NCBI GenBank assembly: GCA_036898135.1
Contig: CM072523.1
Location: forward strand, 33,232,364-33,296,363
Direction of reading: 5' to 3'
Source of the DNA: Oncomelania hupensis
Taxonomy: Eukaryota; Mollusca; Gastropoda; Littorinimorpha; Pomatiopsidae
Length of the DNA stretch: 64,000 bases
A program made the translations under genes and the position numbers. The notes under the pieces are model-generated. The model ran no database searches. It was not told the DNA's origin and saw only the letters and a list, made by a program, of their open reading frames with translations. This document shows, in pieces, positions 15,201 through 27,339 of this stretch. The stretch's first letter is position 1. Each line of letters opens with the position of its first letter.

Positions 15201-18200
15201 GACCCAAATGACCTCAAAAACTATCGCCCAGTCTCCAATCTCTCTTTTCTGTCTAAGCTACTTGAAAAGGTTGTCCTCAACCAGCTCAACGCTCACCTCA
15301 CCATCAACAATCTCCTCAGTCCCTTCCAGTCTGCCTATCGCAAGCACCACAGCACTGAAACAGCCCTTTTACATATTCTGAACGATCTTCTTCTCTCAAC
15401 TGACTCAGGCAACATCTCCCTTCTTACCCTACTCGATCTCTCTGCCGCCTTCGACACTATTGACCATTCTATCCTCCTCCACCGCCTTCAACACTCCTTT
15501 GGCATCACTGACTCCGCTCACTCCTGGTTTCTTTCCTACTTCTCCGACAGACGGCAGTCCGTTATCATCGATGGCATATCCTCTGACCCAGTTAGGCTCT
15601 CCTGCGGAGTTCCTCAGGGATCTGTCCTGGGTCCGGTCCTTTTTACACTCTACACCTCCCCTCTGACCAACATCATCCTGTCTCATCACATAAACCACCA
15701 CTTCTATGCTGACGACTCACAACTACAAGACAAAGACAAACCTGACAACATTCAGGCACTCCTGACTCGCACGGCCGACTGCTGTGAAGACGTGAAGGAC
15801 TGGATGACAGCAAACAAACTTAAACTGAACGACGACAAAACGGAAGCCATGCTGGTAGGCACACGCCAGAAACTCCCTCAGCTCCCCTCCTCTCTCCATC
15901 TTCAGCTTGACGGTACCTCTATCCCTCTCTCCGACTCTGCCAAGAACCTTGGCGTTATCCTTGACTCTTCTCTCTCAATGACTAGCTTTGTCTCTGCAAC
16001 CGCCCGGGCCTGCTACTTCCACCTCCGTCGAATCAGTCAGATCAGAAAATACCTCACCACTGAAGCTGCCACCAAACTTGCTGTCTCCCTCATCCTGTCT
16101 CGCATCGACTATTGCAACTCCCTTCTTTCCGGCCTTCCCCGCTCCACCACTCTCCCTCTCCAACGCGTTCAAAACAATACTGCCCGCCTCGTCCTCAGAA
16201 AGAAGAAATCTGACCACGTCACTCCCTTGCTCAAAGCCCTACACTGGCTTCCCATCTCCCAACGCATTCAATACAAGACCTTGTCTCTCTGCTACAAGTC
16301 CCTCAACAACTCCGCTCCTCTCTATCTCTCTGACTTACTTCACCCATACATTCCCTCTCGCTCTCTTCGCTCTGCCTCCGACCCTCTCCGCCTCCGCATT
16401 CCTCGCTCCAAACTCAGCACGTTCGGGTCCCGCTCCTTCTCTGTCTACGGCCCATCCATCTGGAATACTCTTCCACTCTCTCTCCGTCAGAAACCCTCTC
16501 CCACCTCCTTCCAGTCTGCCCTCAAAACTTACCTTTTCAAGCAGTTCTAACACTATGACCTCACTACGCACCCCATCGCCAGCTGTCTCTTACATATAGT
16601 GTCTGGTCTGTTTGTGGTATGAGTATATTTGAGTGAATGTATTTTTTGCGTAATTGTTACATGTGTCATTGTCTAAAGCGTGCACATGCGTGCGTGAGTG
16701 TGAGTGCGCGCTTAGAGTTATAATTATTATAAGATAAGCGCATTATAAATACAGTAATTATTAATTATTATTATTATTAACTTCTCATTGGTTCTTATTT
16801 TTAGGCCATCCAATGAAGTATCGCAAAGCACTTAGACTTTGAAACGAGCCCCTCTCAGCAAACGACGCTGACAACTTTTTCCGCACCGCCATTCAGCGCT
16901 CGGATAGGGGCGTATTCAAAAGCTGTTTTCTCGGAATCTTTCGCATAAACATGCATTAAAAACAACACAGATGTAAAGATAAAGCTTTCAATTTTTATTT
17001 GAATACAGCCACTGTTCGTTTTGATGCAGTTTTACATTAATAATAAGTGTTGAAAGTGAAGTGAAAACTGAGTCAAAACTGCCGACCGGACAAGAGCTAA
17101 TGAAGGGCTTGGAGTACCTACTCAGAGACCGACGCAGCAGGGTCTGTTAGGGCTTAAAAGGATTAACCTGCAAATATAGGGGCCCCTAAAAGATACCTGC
17201 TGTCAAAGCATTAAAAGTTACCAAAACATCCAACAGCAAATATCACATATGTGAACAAACAGTCAACATAAATAAATTCACAAAGACCAAGAGTAAAGCA
17301 CCAACACATACAGCTGCAACATTCCAGAAAGCAGGTGTTAAATGTCTTACCGTCGTGTAGGCAAATCAGCGTTGGGCAGGAAATTGTTTTTGGTGAGCAT
17401 GTTCAGAGCCAGCTGAACACCACCACTGTTCACAAAGTTGAACTGAAACACAGACCAGCCATTTGTGTTATACATTTGGGTTCAAAGTCATGTATAAATT
17501 CAACAACAAAACATAGCAGCAGACATTAATTTAACAAAACAAAAAAAAATCACCACCACCACAACAACAAAACTGAAGTAAATGCTGCACCGAATTGAGA
17601 CTTACAAATACAAGAACCTGAGATTGTGAGCTTTGCTGTTTTAGCTTGTTACATTCTCCTATGAAAACAAGACATTTCAAACTGAATAGGAGTACTTCCT
17701 AAATAGCTGTCAACATGTATTTTGTACCGCACTTCATGGGAAGCAACTCTCATTGACCTACTTTCGGTTTATTTAGGAGTACTTCCTAAATAGCTGTCAA
17801 CATGTGTTGTGTACCGCACTTCATGGGAAGCAACTCTCATTGACCTACTTTCGGTTTATTTAGGGATAATGCCTATTCTGGATGGCTACTACAATTTAGG
17901 CTTAAAGATGATTCAAATTATTTTACCAGTAGCTAGAACTTCTGCAATAGTAGCTAGAACTTCTGCAATAGACTATCTTTACAGAGAAGAAAAATATCAC
18001 AAATTGACATCCAGCACCACTGCTTAAATAATCTACAGCTGTATAATATATAACATTATCATTGATTATTAGCGCCGCTTTAAACTTGCACATCGCATGA
18101 CCAAATCTTCGCAAACAACAAACAATAGATAATAATGCATACCTGGAATTCAAATGCATCTTCTGACAGAGGCTCTATGGCAGGCATAAGAAGACAATAG

Positions 18201-21200
18201 CAAACCTGCAAGACAGCAAAAAAGTAAACAACCAATATTTATGTTCCATTCATACACTTTCATTTATAAAAGCCCTTCACTACCACACACTGCTCTCAAT
18301 CTCTCAATTCCTTAAACTGTGTAACATTTAAGTGAAGAATGAAAAACATTTGCGAGACTGTCTAGCTTACACAATTTGGTAGCTAGATTGTCTGAAAGGT
18401 CTGAGAACAAAATCTTCACAATTTAACAATCTCAAACATTTTGGCTTGAAACTGAAATACAGGTTTAAATTGCACACAACTGTAGTCCTAAGCACATTTC
18501 AGAAATGTCAAATTTCCCTTGAAAATGGTAGTAGTGTCATTTTTAATCCTAGGTCTGCATTCACAGTGACTATAAAACCCAACAAACCATTGTCATCATC
18601 ATTATCATCACACTTATTACAATCCTTCTCTCTTGATGTACCTCCACGTTGTAGAGTGACTGAGTGGGCGAGTTGTTGAAGAACATGGCTTCCAAGCCTG
18701 GTGAGATGCCACCCTCTAAACGGCTATCAGGGAGACACATTTGGCTCAGCTTTTGTATCGTGTGTTTGTCTGAAATGGACAATGAAACATACAGTGAAAA
18801 CATTCAGATAACTCAATGATACTACATGCCTTCCGATCTAAAATGGCAAGCTACTTGCCTTCAAATACCCAAAATAATGCTATTAATCTGACAACGAAAA
18901 GAGTATTTTCTTCAAACCACTGTGACACTGCAAACAACAAATTATTCTTCACAAGGACAGGGTAAACTCAAATACAGAATAAGCATCCAAAAGATGAGTA
19001 ATGACAATGTAATGTCAAACAATTCCATTGGGACAATCCCTCATTAAGGGCATCTAACTGATTAAAAGCCCTTATGATGGTGAAGGGTCATACAAACCTC
19101 CAACATCAAAATTTAGGGCCTTTTTAGGGCCATCAAAAGGAAAAATGAGGGATTACACACACGTACACGCCACAAAAACAAAACATAAGGAATCACAAAT
19201 TTATCAGATCATGGAGATTTTCTACAAAATGAAGAACCACCATCACTTAAAAAGGAAACATGTTGTGACTCAGTCTGCCGTAGGGCCCGTGGTGGGTGTG
19301 GACATTACACATTAATGTTAATTCTTTCACATCGTGTGACATGACTTAAAACAGGTCAAGCTGCAGGCCAGTCCATGTCATTTACAATAACAACAGATAA
19401 AGAATCGCCTCACCAATGTACACTTTGAAAATGAAACATCTTGTGACTTTTTTTTTTTAAAAGGTCAAGACTATAGTTCTAAGAAAAGAATGACAATAAC
19501 TACAACCAACATCGCTATCTTTAACTTCAGATTTTTAAGATGGCTCATCTCATCTTCACTTTTGTTTCCTCCAGTTTTGGAAGACTTGTTTCAATTCTTT
19601 CAATTTTTTTTAAGAGCAATTCTTTCTCTTAAAAATGCTAGCTCACTCTTGCTCTCAGTTTCTTCAAATAGCTTGTCTGCCCTCATTCTTAGATGTCTGA
19701 TATCCTCTGACTTCAGCAAACTATTTTGTGATTGCTGGATATTACAGGCCAGCGCCTTGAGAAGCTCTCTGAGCTTGTAAGTGCGCTATATAAGAGAAAT
19801 CTCTTTTTCGACCTCAGCTTTGGCCTTTTTAGTTTTTAAGCCCCCAGCAAGCTTGTCCTCAACATCTTTACTTTTCGGTCCCCTTGCAACTTCTGCTTCT
19901 AAATTTTTGTCATCATCATGGTGCTGCTGGTTTTTGTTTCTTGCAGATGATGCAGAGAGAAGTCATTCCTTGGTCACTGCTGCTTCCTCTACACCGCCAG
20001 CTCTGCGAATATACTCCACAATTAGCCTCTCAGTAACAAAAGCTGTGACATCTTCCCTAAAGTCAATTCCTCGTTAACAGAAAAGCCTTTCTCAACTGAT
20101 TCTTGCCGACGAGATAACAGTAGCAACTGCTTCATCCCCACCCACAGTTTCTCATATTGTTTCTGACCAGCTACACAAGAGAGTAACTCCGCCATGGCCG
20201 GTCCCAAGCCCGGATGAGAAAGGAGGAGGGTTGGGCGGGGGGCTAGCGACCCTGCCCCGTAAAACCACTCCTGCTACAGAAACCGAAACAACAGAAGAAA
20301 ACAACCACCAGTGCCTGATTCAGGGAGATGCCTCTTCAGGAGGACGCGGAAACCTCAACGGGACATCACACGGCAGGCACTACAGTGGAATCCTCAGGGG
20401 AAGGGGAAGGTTGGTCGTCCCAAGACGACCTGGAGGCGTTCCTGTGAGGAGATAAAGAGCTGCAACCTGTCGTGGTGTGAACTGAAAAAGGCTGCCCAGA
20501 AACGAGTGAGCTGGAGAACTGTTGTGGAGGCCCTTTGTTCCACGCGGAATTCAAGGAATTAAGCAAGTAAGCACACAAGAGAGTAGTAGTGTGTCAACTC
20601 TGTCTTCATCTGGTCTGAACTTTATGAACTTGGTTCTGGTTGTGCCATCAATCAAATTGAAGAACCATGTCACAGGAAGATTCCCCACTCTTCCTGCTTC
20701 CAGCAAGAAATGCAGTTTTTTTGCCCAGATGACAAAAGGGCTTGTATTTGTCACTGTCACATCATATACAGTCTTTATAGTCTTTGAGGCTCAATCATCC
20801 ATCGTGAAAACGCCTTCTCCCATGGCGCCGGCTCAGAATTAACTAACTTCTCTTTACCGAAATGTGCGGCCTGCAGACCGAGATGCTAATAGCGGAAAAG
20901 AGACTGGTTTTTGCTGGAAGTTTATCAAAGGGACACCACTATTGCTGAACAGAGAAAAAAGATGGCGGACTTGCTAACAGCAGATGATAATTTTCACATA
21001 CCTCAATCTTGATTTTTAGGGTCTTTTAGGGCCTAAAATTACTAACCTGCAAATGTATGGACTTTTTAAGGGCTTCTAAAACGAATTGTCAAAAATTTGT
21101 GATTTTTAGGGGTTTTTAGGGCGTGGTGACAAAATGATGATGATGCTACTGCTCCTGCTAGTTGATGATAATGACAATGAAGAAGTTAGTTATTCATTGC

Positions 21201-24200
21201 TTACAGGGTCCAGCGGACTGCAAAGAGCTGAATCAGGACCATAAAATGAAGACCACAACTTGGCTGAAAGAGGACTCATTCCTGATCCGTATAAAAGATC
21301 TGCTGAAACAGCCCTAGTGGTAACACCGGAAGGCACTCCACCAGCTGGTCACTTTACAATAAAGGCATCCCACGCAGGGGACGCTGAGGCTATACCCTAA
21401 TTTATCGAACTCCCGTTTACAAAACCAAAATAGAATACAAACATCATTATAAAATATCAACAAAACACATACATATAAAATGCCTACATTGCTAAATAAT
21501 AATATCATAGGAAGCCCCATTTTGCAGAAAGTGTCCAATATTCCCAAAGTTGATCCAACAGACCTCGCACACAAATGAGGAGTGTTGTCCAGGAAGAGTT
21601 TTCAAGAAAAAAGGTAGGTGGCTGGTCTAGCGAAGAAGATAGTATAGTAGATTGATAGAACAGAGTAGGAATGAGAAAGAACAAAGGAGAAAGATAGCGA
21701 CAGTGAGAATTTAAAGCACTAAATTTCCAGAAAGTGGGGATACTATTTATACAGAAACCCCCGGCACCCCCACAGGGGCTAATGAAGAAGAGACTGATGC
21801 TGAAATGGTAATGAGCCAACCTGCAGGCATAAGCTTGAGAACAGCCCTGGCTCCATCCCTCAGTCGAGCGTTCTGAAGGTGACAGCCCAGGTCTGCCAGC
21901 TGGATCAGAAAAGCTGTGTACTTCTCATTCTGTGACATGATCTGCACACCAGCAAGGATTTTGCACTGCAAGCCTCTTTTGTGTGGAAGATTTTATGTAC
22001 TACACATCTGTATTCACTACCATTCATTCAATGTGCAGCAAGCAGCTTTAAAATATAGAATGAGCATGCATGTGTGCCGACAACAGATTCAAAGTCTGGT
22101 TTGCACACTACAGAAACAAAATTAGTTTTACTATTCTTCTTTTTATTCTTACTATTATTCTCATCATTATTACTTAAAAGATGATCACAAGCACTAACCA
22201 CTCCTGGCAGACTGTTTTCCGCCTCAATGTTGGGCCCATCATAATGATTGTGTGGTGACCCTACAGAGCTGTCTGAGCTGCTGTCTGGACTGCTGGGCAT
22301 GTTGCTGCCGCACGGCACTAGCTTAGCGCTCAACGTCTGGAAATAGTACTGGCGATGCAGCATCAGATATGAATGAGAACAGTCAAACAGCAGTCACCAA
22401 ACCAAATAAAACTCACCAAAAAAGAAGAAAACTGCTTTTATAAACAATAATAAAATGCAATGCTAGAACACACCTATATAAATATATAGAGCGATTTCCC
22501 AACAAATGAGTTAATTGCATTACTTGTACCATAATAAAGTAATGTAAAAGGAATGGAAGGGACTACTCATAACACAATTAATTTGTGTGTTACCAAAAAC
22601 CTATGAAATTAAAGAAATCAAATTTTAAAACAATATTCGAAATAACACCTAGCAACTCTTCCATCTATCTAATAAAAAACCAACATCCCAACAAGAACAG
22701 ATAATATGCCACCCCCCCACCCCTAAAAAAAAAAGGTCGTACACATGTATTCTGCTTTAGACAAAATCAAGGTTTTAGATAAAATCAACAGTAAACAAAC
22801 CAACATTTCATGAAAGTAAAAGAGGAAAATTGGGGTCACGCTGACTGCAAAACTTCTACATATGTGCATATTCCTTTGACCAGGAATGTAAACTCTAATT
22901 GACAGTGAACACATATTCTTGAGACAGGAAAGAATTGTCCACTATGCTTGAGCACAAGGGTGTACAAGACTGAAAGTGCTAGCGTAACTACTGGGGACAC
23001 AGAACTCATGGAAAACATGCAACACCTACCGACTTGTCCCGCAGAGGGATCTGTGAGATAAGCTTCTTGTCGTCATTGGGGTCCAGCTGTTCATTGTTAG
23101 CATAGAGGTCCACCTTGAAGCTGGAGTTGGCCTTGACCCTTGCCTGGATCGTTCGACGAACAGAGCCCACTGTCTCATTGAAGTGGGACCAGACCTCAAA
23201 ATCTTCCACCTGCCGACCTTGACTCTGGTACCTCACCTTCAGCTGTACCAAGCGCCCACGGAATGCTCTGTGAAAGCGTAAAAGAGGTAATCAACTTTTC
23301 ATAATGAAACTGTAAACTTTTCCTTGCATTACCGTCTTTGAAAGTCTCAAATTGCCTACTCCTAGGACAAAGGGCCTTAGTGCATTGTAATGCTAAGGAA
23401 GAAAGTAAACTCCTCCAACCACCAAAAATAAATTAACCCGACACCAACTCAGAAAAGGATTATGAGAAATTCCTTTCAATGGTGCTTGTAGGGATGCTCA
23501 ATGTTTGCGCAGAGACAAATTCTCACCTGCTAAGTGGCAAGATGCATCTCTCCTCACTGTAGGCCTCATCACACTCAGCCACATACTCTTTGAGCACATT
23601 GAGCACTCGAACCATGCGGATGGTCTCCTGCGTGACACGAGCACTGCTGTCTTTGTCCTTGTCCAGCACAGTGACGGTGTCATACAGCGCCTTCAGCCGG
23701 TCGATGCAAGAGCCAATGAAGTCCTCGTGGATCTCCACTTGGTTCTGCTGTAGGCGAGGGCCCAGGTTGGTGAAGATGTCTTTCAGTAGCATCACCGCCT
23801 TGTCTGCCACTTCATCTGGCGCTAGCAGCACCACCTGTGGGCAAATTTAGCAACTTGTTTTACTTCATATTTTTTGATAAAACTTATACCAAAAACCTAA
23901 CCATGACATGGATACATCTAATACAATAAGAAGAGAGATCAGAGCATGGAATTACCCCTGTTAAAAAAAGAGGAAATACCATCCCCTCTAGGGGGGTCTG
24001 GGGAAATGCTTCCCCGGAAAATTTTTAAAATATATATTAAATTTTGTGCAATCTGGTGCATTTTAGAGAGAAACTTAGCAGTTTAACCCCATAAAAATGT
24101 TGCCCCTTTTTTCCTTTTAAAAAAAAATAAATTATTTATTAACGTTTTCTTCAATAAGATCTGATTATACAGGTGAAAACAAGGATTTTTCTTTCTCTGG

Positions 24201-27200
24201 TCACCGAATTATAAAAAAGGTTGTATAGAGTTCAAAATAATTTGATTACACTTGACTGGAAATAAATTTTAATGAATTTATTCATAAATAAAATAAAGAG
24301 CATTTTAACAATATATCTGTATACACAGTTTATGTGTGTGAATTCCAGTTTATTTGAAAATTGAGCAATGAACTCTGCTTCTTTTTTGTGGGGACTGGTG
24401 ACTGGCTGGCAGCATGAGCACAATCTGTTTCCACGAAAGATGATTGGATCTGGCTGGTTGATGGTTCAAGCTCTAGATTTGTTGATTCTACAGGGGCAAA
24501 GCAGGAAGATGACACTGCAAGAGATTTCTGATGCTTTTGGCTTGCTCTCTCATTTGCAGACTCAATAGTTTCTGTTGCCTTTCTTTTGGATGGTAGTTTT
24601 TTTTTAAGTGTAACGTTGAGTTCTTCTGCTTTCTTGCTCTTTGTCTCCCGGTTTTTCTCCTTTCTCTCCTCATTCACTCTCCAGGCTGCATTGCTGTAGC
24701 TTTCTAATGTGAAATGAAAGCAGTTCTTCTCCGACTTTTACTTCTAACCAAGCCCACCTCCACCCATTTCTAGCAGTGTCATCCACGAAAACCTCACCAC
24801 GATTCACAATTCGCCTTTCCGCCATCTTTGACAACTAAAGCTACCCAGCTACACCAGTGTGAATCACGCTTTTTGAGATCGGCAACCCGTTTAGAGATTC
24901 ACTGGATCAGAACAAGAAAAAAATCGGTTAGCTGTCACACCTCCATACAGATTTTTTTCCCGCGGAAACTTAAAAGATTTCCGCGAAAAGCAAGGCCCTG
25001 TAACGCGGAAAATCGCGGAAACGCGGAGAATTCCATGCTCTGAGAGATACAAAGCTAGAAAAAGGCAACAGCTTACCCTCCATTCACCGATTTCTAGATT
25101 ACAAAATGTATTATCTTTTTGCTGAACAAAATATATGCCAAGCATGCCCCAACGACTGGCGTATTTCTAATACCCAAACTTCAGCAATAAACAGAAAGAA
25201 GACAAAGACAGAAAATGCAGTGGTAGTAACAGTTGCCTCTGGACAAAGCAGGCTATGAAACCTTTGTGTTCCTTCCTCTAACAGCATTAAGTTTTGTTTG
25301 GGGTGGGGTGGGATGGGGGGGGGGGGGTATACAGTGTGTGGATGGGAGGTCTATCATGTAATCAACTATCCTACTACATGTACCATTACTGTAACAGGAA
25401 TATAGCCTACCCTCCAGACATAGTCCAAGCCAATGAGTTCCATGTCATCCATCAAGCATCCTCCCCGTCTCTTGGGCTGCAGCTTGTTTTCTTTCAAGTT
25501 CACCTGCTTGAAGAACCTCTCGAAACAGCTGCAACACATTGGTAACACTCCGTAAAACACATGAAAGATGTGGCACTTTTTTCCATCACAATGAACAACT
25601 TGTATAAATGCGTCCGAAGCTGATTTGAAATTTCTGTTTGTATGTCTTGCCCGTATTTCAGACAGACTCTATGTGCAAGGTAGTTTGTAGACTCTCAAGA
25701 GTATAATAAACATACATAGCTGTTTTCCTGCATGAATATACTCACCCAACCAGCATACACACACACATATATATACAAACACCCTCTTCTCTCATTACAT
25801 GAAATTATTTCTCAATGTTTTTACTGAATAAGGAACCATACAGAAAATATACTCACTTGATGCCGTTCTCAGTGAGAAGGCTAGCATCCAGCTGCAAGAT
25901 GTTTCGCTCAAAGAAATCGCGTGTTATATCTGGATCTAGGTCTGGTTCCTCTCCCATCAGCTACAACCACAGGCAGGTCAAACAAAATAGCCGTGAACAT
26001 TTCTCTTTCAAATTTTAATCCCTGCTTCTTGTATGTATCATCATTATTATCTCTACAGTTACTGACATGAAATGCTTCAAGTGTGTGCAGAATCCCTTGT
26101 GCTGAGGTGATTGGTCTGGGTTACATATGAGCTCTGCATTGACTAGACATACCAGACTAGGCTCACTACAATCTTAACTATCATGCAAAGAAGTCAAGTA
26201 CATGTTTATTGTATTTATATACATACATTTAATTAAAAAAATTGGTAACTTACACAGTAAATTTACTGTTATAAATGCTTAAACGAAGTGTCATATAAGC
26301 TACAAATTGATTTTTTTCCTTCTGTTCTATTCACATCTGCACTATCTGTATCAGACAACTTGGCCGAGTTGAAACAACATATAATTATGATTGTTTCCTT
26401 TCTACTACGTATTACGCTGTTTCTTGTCTAAAAAAAACACCACCATAGCCCAGTTCTGAAACAATGTTGAATGTAGTATTACAGAAACATTTTAATTACT
26501 CGTAAGAGACATAAATGATCGCTTAAAAACAATGCAAAAACATTTTAACCCTGAATTATTACATGTGAAGGATTGACCGACAGAATAACTAGTGGGGCAA
26601 AAAAGATGATACAGAAGTGGAAAAACCCAGACATGAAAACAATAAAATGAAAGATAACAAACTGGAGATTCTAAACTTAAAAGCTTTAATTATGGTCTAC
26701 TAGTGGTTTTGTACCCTGGCAAGCCAGGGTACACAGGTTGCTGTTTAAAATGTAGACAGAGAGACAACTGTTGTCTGCGAGTTTCATTTGGACGATGATA
26801 CCTCCCCATATCCCCCTTGATACCTCCCCATACCCCCCTGATATCTCCCCGCCCCCCCCCCCATGATGCCTCACCATACACCCTTGATATCTCCCCGAAC
26901 CCACTTGATACCTCCCCATACCCCCTTGATACCTTCCGTACCCCCCTTGTAACCTACCTGTACCCTCCTTGATACTTCCCTGTTGATCGTTTCGCAGGTA
27001 TAGATGAAAGGAATCGACCATCACCATACCCCCTTATATATACCCGTATCCCCGTTATGCCTACCCATGCCCCTTTAAACCTACCCGTAGCCCCCTTTTA
27101 CCTCCACGTACCACCCCATCCCGATCCTTGGTAATAATAATAATAATAATAATAATAACAATAATAATAATAATAATAATTATAATAATACCACTACTAC

Positions 27201-27295
27201 TACTACTACTACTACTAATACTAATATTGAATATAGAATAATACAAATAGAAATGATAAAAAACACCAAGGTTTTAAAAGAAAATTTGATATAAG

Positions 27296-27339
<44 letters not shown>

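Noticed and set aside
15988..16599. A 203-codon Pro/Ser-rich frame and other frames across 14140-16600
   Set aside because: They overlap the LINE reverse transcriptase on either strand and have no domain; they are shadows of its C-rich coding sequence.
22723..23018. Short minus-strand frames with hydrophobic stretches between exons 22 and 23
   Set aside because: They are intronic, lack splice consistency with the gene and match nothing recognisable.
26686..27027. Tyr/Gly-rich tandem protein and a possible CRISPR-like array
   Set aside because: The units are adjacent with no unique spacers and the genome is animal; it is a minisatellite.
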